Shown piece after piece: positions 17,428 to 25,662 of a stretch of 64,000 bases of DNA. Under the pieces are notes generated by a model. That model saw nothing but the letters and a program-made list of their open reading frames with translations. It searched no databases and had not been told where the DNA came from. Origin of the DNA: Neorhodopirellula lusitana (GTDB lineage: Bacteria; Planctomycetota; Planctomycetia; Pirellulales; Pirellulaceae); NCBI RefSeq assembly GCF_900182915.1, contig NZ_FXUG01000018.1, positions 1-64,000 on the forward strand, given 5' to 3'. The first letter of the stretch is position 1, and each line of letters begins with the position of its first letter. The position numbers and the translations under genes are program-made.

Positions 17428-18122
17428 TTGAATACCCAAAGACTGCTAGATAAAGCGGAAGAGAAGAGTGGGATGCCGGACAGTGCCACTGTCACGCTTG
17501 CAAAATCACATTTTGTATGAAGCAAACGACGAATTTCCAAACATGAAAATCATACAAAATATTTTCTTCTAGAATTTCATCCGTCTAAATCTGTATCCTT
17601 CCAAAATATGATGAATGTCGATCACAAGCAGCTAACCACCTCATCAGGGAATGATTATTCAGCACAAAAGAAGGGCAGTATTTTGAGCGAGCTACAAGCA
17701 AAGCACTCACACTGAACTGCTCATTATCAACCGCTCAAAATTAACGCGTCTGTTTCGGTGTATCTTCTGGTGCAACTTCGGTCTTGATTGACGAGGCGTC
17801 TGGATCAACTACCCCGAGTCAAGGCGTTGATGGACTTTGCCAGACAGCCTGATAACAACTTGGAACAGATGTCACGGGCGCTTGACGATGACAACCGACT
17901 ATCTCACCAACACTCACTAGCGTTGCCAGCCGCCGGCCTTCGCTTCGGTGGCCGAAAGTTTAATTTCCCAACGCAACTAAGCGACGACACGACCGCTCAG
18001 ATAAGTTGTTCATTGGAGTGTCGACCAGTGCCTTGTCGATCAGTGCCAACCACTTGCTGTTGAGGCATGCACCTGTTGGCTCTACAACTCGTCGACGCCA
18101 TGCAAAACGTCCAAGTTGAGAA
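17428..18122. other. Long intergenic region with an A/T-rich promoter-like block and a possible HDOD relic
   Basis: The part from about 17500 to 17620 is markedly A/T-rich and lies upstream of the DUF1559 gene, so it probably contains its promoter. No clear -35/-10 pair stands out. At about 17797-17895 on the plus strand the reading LDQLPRVKALMDFARQPDNN and then LEQMSRALDDDNRLS looks like the N-terminal helices of an HDOD domain. It loses similarity soon after, so a decayed fragment is possible. Nothing else was recognised. Confidence 0.35.
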
Positions 18123-19862
18123 TCAATCCCCGTCGCCGCGAAAAATCGCCAGACAAAGAAAACCCATCACGCCGATACTCAACACAAATCCAATCAAGCC
18201 CAGCGTACTGAGTCGCTGAATTCCCATCACGGGCTCATCCGGGAACAACACTGGCGAGACCTCGTAGGCCAATAATAACGCCGATCCCAAAAACACAGCA
18301 CTGGCCATCAGTCCAATCACCAACCGGTTCACAACCGGGGCAAAACGCTTCGGTTCCAGCCGAAACTGCAGCTGACCGAGTTGGGCCTGGTTCAAGAGCG
18401 ACAGCACCCGCTCAGGTGCCTCTTCCATGAACGCTTCGTTTTCCAGATAGATCCGTCTGGCTTGTCGGAGCCGCCGCCCCGGCATCAGCCGCCGATACAT
18501 CACCCGGCGAAGATACGACTGCACAATATCGAGCGAATCAAACCCCACCCCCAACTCTCGCAGCGTGCCCTCAAGGGAGATCAGCATCTTCAACAACAAC
18601 GCCGATTGATTGGGCAAACTGATCCCGTGTTGGTGCAGGATTTCAGTCAATTGATTCAGCGCCCCCGCCAAATCAAAACGATCAAGCGATTGTCGTCCGA
18701 ACGTGTCTACAAAATCAGCGACATCGATCTCCAAAGCCGCCTGGTCCAAATCCACTCGCGGATTGCCAACCTGACGAATCAATCGTGTCAAACGTCGACG
18801 GTCACCCGAATGAATCGCCAACAGCATCTCTTCGATCGACTCACGCAACGACTCATCGATTCGCCCGGTCATTCCAAAGTCAAGAATGCCCAGACGCCCG
18901 TCTTCCAGATAGTACAGGTTTCCAGGGTGAGGGTCGGCGTGAAAGAAACCGTCCTCAAAAACCATCTTCAGATAAACACGCGCTAGCCGCTGACCAAAAT
19001 CCGGCGGTAGCATCCTCGGCGGACGATCGGACGAAGGCGAAGAGTCACCCGATGGAAGCGGTACATCGTCCTCAGCGACATTCGTGTGCGAAAACACTTT
19101 CGCCAGCGGCACGCCAATCATCTCGTTCATGACCAACACGCGACGGGTGCACAACGAATCGATCACATCGGGAACCACCACCTCATCGCGATCACTTGCC
19201 AACATCTCTGCAAACTGCTTGAGGCTGCCCCGCTCTCGATTGAAGTCCAATTCATTTTTGACCATCGGCATTAGCTGCCGCACCATTTGTTGCGGTCCCC
19301 AGACCGCAAGTGCGTCCACTCGCGACGCAAGCTGCGCCAACCCCTCAAGCACCTCGAGGTCCTGCTTCATCATGCGGTCAATTCCGGACCGCTGAATTTT
19401 CAAAACAACGCGGCGGCCATCCGGCAAAACGGCGCGGTGGACCTGACCAATCGAAGCGGTTGCCAACGGCTCGTATTCGATCGATCGAAATCGCGATTCG
19501 TAATCTTCGCCCAGCTCGCTGGTCAGCGTGGCACGCACCTGTGCTTCCGAATCCGGCCGCACATCGCTGCGCAAGCCCTTCAGTTCTTCCGCAAGCTCGA
19601 TCCCCACCAAGTCAGGCCGCGATGCCAGAACCTGGCCAACCTTAATGAACGTGGGTCCCAGTTCCGTAATCGCCTTGCGAATTCGTTCCGCCCGTGTGTA
19701 CTGGGTCAGCGGCACGCCGGACCGGTCCTTGATCCAGTTCTGCAGCGGCATCCGCTGCGAACGACTCAGCCAATCGGCCAATCCGTAACGGCGCAGCACT
19801 ACCAAAATCTCTCGCCCGCGACGGAGATTTCGATACAGACTCGGTATGGAGGTCAATTTCAT
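18123..19862 (-). CDS. ABC1/AarF/UbiB-family atypical kinase with C-terminal membrane helices
   Basis: This 579-residue protein has the UbiB-family KxGQ motif (FIKVGQVLASRPDL near residue 75), the Ala-rich nucleotide-binding loop ATASIGQVH, a VVLKIQR lysine strand, HADPHPGN as the catalytic loop and LDFGM in place of DFG. Two hydrophobic segments at the C-terminus (about residues 518-538 and 553-575) anchor it in the membrane. UbiB proteins support ubiquinone biosynthesis, probably as ATPases acting on lipid precursors. Planctomycetes use menaquinone, so a lipid-related role in the membrane is the safer statement. ATG at 19862 is taken over a preceding GTG. Confidence 0.93.
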   Translation of the reverse strand: MKLTSIPSLYRNLRRGREILVVLRRYGLADWLSRSQRMPLQNWIKDRSGVPLTQYTRAERIRKAITELGPTFIKVGQVLASRPDLVGIELAEELKGLRSDVRPDSEAQVRATLTSELGEDYESRFRSIEYEPLATASIGQVHRAVLPDGRRVVLKIQRSGIDRMMKQDLEVLEGLAQLASRVDALAVWGPQQMVRQLMPMVKNELDFNRERGSLKQFAEMLASDRDEVVVPDVIDSLCTRRVLVMNEMIGVPLAKVFSHTNVAEDDVPLPSGDSSPSSDRPPRMLPPDFGQRLARVYLKMVFEDGFFHADPHPGNLYYLEDGRLGILDFGMTGRIDESLRESIEEMLLAIHSGDRRRLTRLIRQVGNPRVDLDQAALEIDVADFVDTFGRQSLDRFDLAGALNQLTEILHQHGISLPNQSALLLKMLISLEGTLRELGVGFDSLDIVQSYLRRVMYRRLMPGRRLRQARRIYLENEAFMEEAPERVLSLLNQAQLGQLQFRLEPKRFAPVVNRLVIGLMASAVFLGSALLLAYEVSPVLFPDEPVMGIQRLSTLGLIGFVLSIGVMGFLCLAIFRGDGD

Positions 19863-19884
19863 CACACTTGGATGCTAACCACTG

Positions 19885-21540
19885 GTGCAACGCTTTGGAT
19901 ATAGGCGGCTACAATGTGCGATTTCCGTATGCAGCCACCAACCGAGGGTAGCGATTTTGCCGATCGAAGCGATTGCCACCGGCTGGGGCCCCGCCCTGGT
20001 GACGACTTTTGCCCTGATGGCCGTTTCGTCCGTTGTTGCCATCATAGTTGGCGTCCCGGCGGCAGCGACGGCCAGCCTATTGGATAGCCTGCCGATCGCC
20101 CATTCGATTGGAGATCGTTTTCGTCGCGTCTTCGTTTCGTTGTGGATCGCCGCGATGCTGTTCGCCATCGCCACGCCACTGATCCTGCATGCGGCGGCCT
20201 GGGAATCCACGGCAGGCAAATTCGGTTGGCTGGTCAAAACAGTCACCGGCGGCAATTTGATCTGGGTCGGCTGGATTCACGGCATCCACGGTGCAGCCAT
20301 CCTGGCAGTGTTGCTGTTCTGGGCAACCCGCAACATTCCTCGCGAAGTCATCCAACACGCTTCGCTGGACTTCAATCCCTGGGCCGGTTGGTGGCACGTC
20401 CGTTGGGCTATCGCGAAACCTTGGGGCGTGGGCGGAGTCATCGTGGTTTGGTTGATCGCAGCAACTGAGATGAGTGTCGCCGACCTGCATAGTGTGCGCA
20501 CGATCGCGGACCAGTTCTATCTTTTCTATGCGCTCGATCCAACTTGGACTTCCGTCGCCATGACAACCTGGATCCCATTGCTGCTTGTCATCGGACCCGC
20601 AATCGGCTGGTTCCTGATTCGACGACAACCGCTATCGTTCGGAACCGCAACCTCGACATCCAACCGTTCATTATTTAACCGCAAACACTTCGCCGCAACG
20701 TCAACCGCTTCCACGCCCACGCTGATCTTCGCTTGGCTCGGCACGATCACCGGGCTCGTTGTTTGCCTAGGCATGATGGCCGTGGGACTGGTCCTGCAAA
20801 CCGGACACCTCGTTGAAATCCAAGACGGCCAAGCATCCGCGCGCTGGTCACTATCCGCTTGCATCGAAAACCTTGCCCAAGCCCCGACTCTGTTCGCCGA
20901 CGAATACTTCTGGACGCTTCAACTGGCATGTTTAACCAGCCTATTGGTCGTTCCGATCGCAGGCGGACTCGCCCGGCTAGGACGTGTCTTCCCGAAGTTC
21001 GGCGTCGCCAGCGATCTCGTCTTAACGCTCGCATTCTTTGTCCCCGGCCCCATCGTGGGAATGACTGTGGTGCAACTGTTTGCCTCCATCATTCCGAACG
21101 GTGAGATACTGGCAACGCAAACGTTAATCCCAACCATTCTGGCCGTCAGCGTTCGCTCGGGAATCCTGGCCTATGCGATCCTGCGTCTCGCGTATTTGCA
21201 AATCGCGGCATCGGTTTGGGAGTCATCTCGACTGGACGGCGGGACGTGGTTTCGCGTCATGCGGATCGAACTGCCGCTGATATGGCCAGCGGTCATCATC
21301 GCGGCGCTGACCACAGCGGTTGTCTCGAGCGGTGATGTCCCGGCCACGCTTCCGGTCTTGCCGCCTGGCGTGACCACGGTCGGAACCCGCCTCTTCGGTC
21401 TCCTTCACAGCGGTTCACGCTACCAAGAAGCCGCCCTCGCGTTCTGGTACTTTAGTGCTTTCATTCTCGTCGGCGCTGCAGCCTGGATCTTGATTCGCTT
21501 TGCTGCACGAGGATCATCTTCCCCGCGTATTTCATCCTAA
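19885..21540 (+). CDS. ABC transporter permease with two fused permease domains (iron/thiamine type)
   Basis: This 551-residue membrane protein has about twelve hydrophobic segments in two halves, like FbpB/ThiP-type importers where both permease domains are on one chain. The second half has the EAA loop ESSRLDGGTWFRVMRIELPL, the contact with the ATPase. The first half has a weaker version around HASLDFNPWAGWWHVRWAI. No ATP-binding or substrate-binding gene is adjacent, so the partners must lie elsewhere. The reading frame opens with a GTG at 19885. The true start may be further downstream, since the first 25 residues do not look conserved. It ends 12 bases before the phosphatase gene. Confidence 0.8.
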   Translation: MQRFGYRRLQCAISVCSHQPRVAILPIEAIATGWGPALVTTFALMAVSSVVAIIVGVPAAATASLLDSLPIAHSIGDRFRRVFVSLWIAAMLFAIATPLILHAAAWESTAGKFGWLVKTVTGGNLIWVGWIHGIHGAAILAVLLFWATRNIPREVIQHASLDFNPWAGWWHVRWAIAKPWGVGGVIVVWLIAATEMSVADLHSVRTIADQFYLFYALDPTWTSVAMTTWIPLLLVIGPAIGWFLIRRQPLSFGTATSTSNRSLFNRKHFAATSTASTPTLIFAWLGTITGLVVCLGMMAVGLVLQTGHLVEIQDGQASARWSLSACIENLAQAPTLFADEYFWTLQLACLTSLLVVPIAGGLARLGRVFPKFGVASDLVLTLAFFVPGPIVGMTVVQLFASIIPNGEILATQTLIPTILAVSVRSGILAYAILRLAYLQIAASVWESSRLDGGTWFRVMRIELPLIWPAVIIAALTTAVVSSGDVPATLPVLPPGVTTVGTRLFGLLHSGSRYQEAALAFWYFSAFILVGAAAWILIRFAARGSSSPRISS

Positions 21541-21552
21541 TAGCGTTGCCCC

Positions 21553-23433
21553 ATGATGCGTATTGGCCCACCAAACAAAGTGATCGCACTGGCTTTCGTC
21601 TGCCTATGTTTTGCCTCACCCGCCTGGGCACAACGCGACTCCATTCGGCTAACCCACGGCCCCATGCTCGGCCGTCCCACTTCCAAATCGATGGCCGTGT
21701 GGGCCCGCACCTCCGATGCCGGTCAGTTCATTGTCCGGTACGGCACGACACCACCTCTGCCACACGGTGGTGACAACTGGACCCATCAAAGCCAACCGGC
21801 GTCCACCACACTCGAACACGACAATACCGGTGTGGCGATCTTGAAAGAACTCACACCCGACACTCGCTATCACTACCGCGTTTTTGTCGACGGCCATCCG
21901 CAAGGCAACTTCGGTTCGTTCAAAACGATGCCGTCCCAAGAGGCTTCGATTTCCGAACACAATCCCGAAGGCCTATACAACTTCCGTTTCCAAATAGGTT
22001 CCTGCGCTAACCAAAACCCCAAGCACGGTATCGGCCATGCCTCGCCGACGTATCAAAACCTCAACCGTGACTGGGCTGATAAAGTCGACTTTCATGTCAT
22101 GAACGGCGACTGGCTGTACGAAGAACTTCGCGACTACCCGGCCGAAGCGTGGCGACTGACACAAGGCGTTGACGAACTACCCGCCCCTTTGCAAGTCATG
22201 CCAACCCTGGCCGGCGTTTGGGAAAACTACAAACTCTATCTGGCACGCAACGAAGATCTTGCCAAATGGCACCGGCACGTGCCCAGCTATTTCACATTTG
22301 ACGACCATGAATTGCTGAATGATATCTGGGGTGCGTCCGAAGCCGGCAAACGTCATCGCCGTACCGTCTTTCGCGATATCGGCACGTACGGTTGGAACGA
22401 CTACCTGGGCTGGGCCAACCCGTTTGAAACCAAACAGCGATTGCATTTTGGCAAAGGGCAATTGACCGCTGGCAGTGACCTGTTGGTCGACAAAAGCATC
22501 AACTTTCAAACGCTGCCCATCGACCAAATGCTGAATTTGCACGTCCACTGGGGAACCGCATCAGCCGGCGTAGACGACATGCAATTTGATGATGACTCGG
22601 GTAACGCGAATTCGTACGTATATGACATCGCCGAGGTGATCGACGAACACACGCTGCGACTGCACATGCCCGCGAAGACCGACGACACCGTCAGCTATTC
22701 AATCGGTCAACGCAGCTACGGCAACTTCCGCATCGGGAATTGTGAGTTCTACCTGCTCGACACACGCGGCGACCGCGACATGCACGATATCTCGCAGCGT
22801 GACAAACGAGGCCTGTCCATGATCGGCGAAACACAACGCAAGTGGCTCCTCGATCACATGCAAGCCAGCGACGCCGACTTCCACTTCGTCGTTTCTAGCG
22901 TGCCCATGATGATCCCGCATAGCGGTGCGGGCGGCTACGAATCCGACGCCGACAACAAAGAGGAAGCCTGGACCGGATTCATCGATGAACGAGAAATTCT
23001 GATCAACGCCTGGGACAAATTAAACAAGAAAGTCTTTGTCATGACCGGCGACCTGCACAACAGCTTTGCGATCAAAGTGACCGACAATGTGTGGGAATTC
23101 TGTTGTGGTCCACACAACAGCGTCAACCACGTCCCCTCGCTCGACGAAAGCGATCGGCCGGCGACCGGCTTGTTCCAATTCGGTCCGCGTCAGTGCGATA
23201 TTCGGTGGAGCAGCTACGTGCTTGCTGATGTCCCACGGCTGGACCGCTTGTACCCGCACTACTGTGTTGTGCAGGTCAACAATGTGTTCAACATGCCGAA
23301 AAAACTTGGCGGCAAACGGTTGGTCGCCTACCCTCACCCTCAAATCGTCTTCCAGTACTACGATGGCTGGACGGGCGAACTGGCCTACGCCGAAGCCGTT
23401 TCGCTGGACCGCGACACCGTTGGTAACGAGTGA
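21553..23433 (+). CDS. PhoD-like alkaline phosphatase D family protein, exported
   Basis: This 626-residue protein has an N-terminal signal peptide ending SPAWAQ. A fibronectin-like N-terminal domain follows (VWARTSDAGQFIVRYG, YHYRVFVDG), then a metallophosphatase domain. Metal-ligand blocks typical of the PhoD family are visible: GSCANQN, HVMNGDWLYEE, YFTFDDHELLNDIWG and VMTGDLHNSFA. PhoD enzymes are calcium/iron-dependent phosphomonoesterases or phosphodiesterases acting outside the cytoplasm. A 70-residue insert around 315-385 (DDSGNANSYVYDIAEVIDE) is not part of the catalytic core. It lies directly downstream of the ABC permease and 48 bases upstream of the photolyase, so these three may be co-transcribed. 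Confidence 0.9.
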   Translation: MMRIGPPNKVIALAFVCLCFASPAWAQRDSIRLTHGPMLGRPTSKSMAVWARTSDAGQFIVRYGTTPPLPHGGDNWTHQSQPASTTLEHDNTGVAILKELTPDTRYHYRVFVDGHPQGNFGSFKTMPSQEASISEHNPEGLYNFRFQIGSCANQNPKHGIGHASPTYQNLNRDWADKVDFHVMNGDWLYEELRDYPAEAWRLTQGVDELPAPLQVMPTLAGVWENYKLYLARNEDLAKWHRHVPSYFTFDDHELLNDIWGASEAGKRHRRTVFRDIGTYGWNDYLGWANPFETKQRLHFGKGQLTAGSDLLVDKSINFQTLPIDQMLNLHVHWGTASAGVDDMQFDDDSGNANSYVYDIAEVIDEHTLRLHMPAKTDDTVSYSIGQRSYGNFRIGNCEFYLLDTRGDRDMHDISQRDKRGLSMIGETQRKWLLDHMQASDADFHFVVSSVPMMIPHSGAGGYESDADNKEEAWTGFIDEREILINAWDKLNKKVFVMTGDLHNSFAIKVTDNVWEFCCGPHNSVNHVPSLDESDRPATGLFQFGPRQCDIRWSSYVLADVPRLDRLYPHYCVVQVNNVFNMPKKLGGKRLVAYPHPQIVFQYYDGWTGELAYAEAVSLDRDTVGNE

Positions 23434-23481
23434 ACCAACGCCGCGTCGGCTTCTTCCTACCGATCGAACGAATCTGAATTC

Positions 23482-24987
23482 ATGCAAAATCGACTCACCA
23501 CCGCCAACAACCATCCCCTACGTCCCGACGGCGATTACGTGCTGTACTGGATGATTGCACAGCGACGGTTGAGTCATAACTTCGCGCTCGACCACGCCAT
23601 TGAACGGGCGGTCGAGTTCGGTAAACCGTTGCTGATCTTCGAACCACTACGTGTTCGATATCAATGGGCCAGCGATCGCCTCCATCGCTTTGTCATTGAA
23701 GGCATGCGAGACAACGCGGACAACGCCGAACAATTCGGCGTCGCCTATTACCCCTACGTCGAACCCAAGCCCGGCAAAGGTTCACCGCTGCTGCACAAGC
23801 TTGCCGAGCAAGCCTGTACCGTCGTCACGGACGAGTACCCCTGTTTTTTCCTGCCCACGATGATCGAGGCGGTGAAAGACCGCATCCCAGCCCGCTTGGA
23901 ACTGGTCGATTCCAACGGAGTGTTGCCACTTCGTAGCGGCGAGAAGACCTACACCGTCGCCCATAGTTACCGGCGTTACATGCAGAAAAACATACTCGCT
24001 GCACTTGAAGAAACGCCCAACCCCACTCCCCTGCCCTGCTCTGCCCTGCCCTCCCCTGCCCCGATTGATTCGCAATCGATACGACCCGACCCAGAAATTC
24101 TCGCTTCCAACCTGATTCCGCAGAAAACACTCAAGCGTTGGCCGCCTGCTGATTTCAAATCGCTACTTGATGGTAACGGCATTTCCAAGATTCCGATCGA
24201 CCATGAAGTGCTCCCCTCCCCTGTTTGCCCGGGCGGTTCCATCGAAGCGACACGCCGACTAGACGACTTCATCGACAACAAACTTGAACGTTACGGCACC
24301 GATCGAAATCATCCCGATGAGCATGCCACCACCGGCCTGAGCCCGCACCTGCACTTCGGCCACATCTCACCCCATCAGATGGTCCAACGGATTTTTGAAC
24401 ACGAAACCTGGACGCCCGACCAAGCATCCAAGCCCAACGGCAAGAACCACGGGTTCTGGAACGTCAGTGAACCAGCCGAGGGTTTTCTTGACCAAGTTTT
24501 GACGTGGCGTGAAATTGGATTCAATTGGGCCTTCATGAATCCAGACACTTACGACAAACTCGACTCACTTCCCAACTGGGCACAAAAAACACTCGCTGAA
24601 ACCGCCGATGACGAGCGACCTTACCTCTACACGTTGGAAGAATTCGAAAACGCCCAAACGCACGATGAACTCTGGAACGCCGCCCAACGGGAACTCGTTC
24701 AAACCGGCATGATGCACAACTACATGCGGATGTTGTGGGGCAAGAAAATTTTTCACTGGACCGAGTCAGCTCAACAAGCACTCGACATCATGATCCACTT
24801 GAACAACAAGTATGGTCTCGACGGACGTGACCCCAATTCTTACTGCGGCATCCTATGGGTTCTCGGCCGCACCGATCGAGCCTGGGGCCCGAAACGACCG
24901 GTCTTCGGCAGCGTGCGGTACATGACCAGCGACAGTGCCCGCAAGAAGCTAAAGCTCAACAAATACCTTGAGCGGTTCTCGGAATAG
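23482..24987 (+). CDS. Class II CPD deoxyribodipyrimidine photolyase
   Basis: The 501-residue protein repairs cyclobutane pyrimidine dimers using FAD and light. Class II is supported by YVLYWMIAQRRLSHNFALDH at the N-terminus, the LHFGHISPHQM segment, WREIGFNWAFMNPDTYDKL, and the C-terminal block RDPNSYCGILWVLGRTDRAW followed by RPVFGSVRYM. A Pro-rich loop at about residues 176-196 is encoded by a pentanucleotide repeat (CTGCC-type, 24026-24060). Such loops are not usual for the family. It follows the phosphatase gene in the same direction. Confidence 0.93.
   Translation: MQNRLTTANNHPLRPDGDYVLYWMIAQRRLSHNFALDHAIERAVEFGKPLLIFEPLRVRYQWASDRLHRFVIEGMRDNADNAEQFGVAYYPYVEPKPGKGSPLLHKLAEQACTVVTDEYPCFFLPTMIEAVKDRIPARLELVDSNGVLPLRSGEKTYTVAHSYRRYMQKNILAALEETPNPTPLPCSALPSPAPIDSQSIRPDPEILASNLIPQKTLKRWPPADFKSLLDGNGISKIPIDHEVLPSPVCPGGSIEATRRLDDFIDNKLERYGTDRNHPDEHATTGLSPHLHFGHISPHQMVQRIFEHETWTPDQASKPNGKNHGFWNVSEPAEGFLDQVLTWREIGFNWAFMNPDTYDKLDSLPNWAQKTLAETADDERPYLYTLEEFENAQTHDELWNAAQRELVQTGMMHNYMRMLWGKKIFHWTESAQQALDIMIHLNNKYGLDGRDPNSYCGILWVLGRTDRAWGPKRPVFGSVRYMTSDSARKKLKLNKYLERFSE
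24026..24060 (+). repeat. Seven tandem CTSCY pentamers inside the photolyase gene
   Basis: CTCCC-CTGCC-CTGCT-CTGCC-CTGCC-CTCCC-CTGCC run head to tail within coding sequence, giving a Pro/Leu/Ser-rich loop. Because five is not a multiple of three, gain or loss of one unit would shift the reading frame of the photolyase. Confidence 0.85.
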
Positions 24988-25012
24988 CTGACGCGTTACC
25001 AAACGCAAAAAA

Positions 25013-25042
25013 TCTCACGCAAAGACGCTAAGACGCAAAGGA
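25013..25042 (+). repeat. Left inverted repeat of the GxxExxY unit
   Basis: The 30 bases starting TCTCACGCAAAGACGC match the reverse complement of 25510-25539 at 26 of 30 positions. A second, partly inverted copy of the same motif (TTCTTTGCGGCTTCGCGTG) follows at about 25056-25075, so the left end can fold on itself. The motif family TTTGCGTCTTNGCG is found around this gene and nowhere else in the window. Confidence 0.8.
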
Positions 25043-25083
25043 AAAGACGAGCGTATTCTTTGCGGCTTCGCGTGAAGCCGAAG

Positions 25084-25461
25084 TCACAGCCCGTTCACGA
25101 CTCGCGTGATGCCGGACTTCATTAGCTCCTCGCCGAAGTTCATTAGTAATCCGAGTTTCCTATCGCTCAGTCGCAGATAGGTCAGCAGCGTTTTCTTGTG
25201 AACGGGAGCCACACGCTCGACGGACTTTAATTCAATGACCAACAAACGGTTGACGTATAGATCAATACGAAAGCCAACTTCCATTTTGGTATCGTCCCAA
25301 ATGACTGGAACCGGAACCTCCTCTTCGACGATCAGCCCGCGTTTTCGTAGTTCGTGTGCCATCACCTTTTGGTAAACCGATTCCAGAAGACCTGGCCCCA
25401 GTTTTTGGTGAATCTTAAAACCGACATCCACGGCGATGGTGGCCAATTCGTTTTCAGTCAT
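25084..25461 (-). CDS. GxxExxY family protein (PD-(D/E)xK-like)
   Basis: This 125-residue protein carries the name-giving motif GPGLLESVYQ near residues 22-31 and the conserved block GFRIDLYVNRLLVIELKSVE near 60-80. The latter has a D-x-(n)-E-x-K arrangement like PD-(D/E)xK nucleases. The family is widespread and of unknown function. The C-terminal LLMNFGEELMKSGITRVVNG is typical. The gene lies alone, inside a unit bounded by imperfect inverted repeats at 25013-25042 and 25510-25539. Length is normal for the family, so the gene appears intact. Confidence 0.93.
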   Translation of the reverse strand: MTENELATIAVDVGFKIHQKLGPGLLESVYQKVMAHELRKRGLIVEEEVPVPVIWDDTKMEVGFRIDLYVNRLLVIELKSVERVAPVHKKTLLTYLRLSDRKLGLLMNFGEELMKSGITRVVNGL

Positions 25462-25509
25462 GTTTACCTTCCAGATTAGGAAAAGATTTTCACCAACATC
25501 ACCAGTCTA

Positions 25510-25539
25510 TTCTTTGCGTCTTCGCGCCTTTGCGAGAGA
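25510..25539 (-). repeat. Right inverted repeat of the GxxExxY unit
   Basis: TTCTTTGCGTCTTCGCGCCT and the next ten bases are the reverse complement, at 26 of 30 positions, of the left repeat at 25013-25042. The two repeats bracket the GxxExxY gene and define a unit of about 527 bp. No target-site duplication is evident at the edges. Confidence 0.8.
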
Positions 25540-25662
25540 CTCATATTGCCCACTACCATTCACAAAGTTCAACAAAAGAACCCGATCCAAAACAGAAACC
25601 TGATGGACAGAATTTGGTGAGCGTGAAGCGAACTTTCCTGCCACTTCGCTGTCTTACCGATC

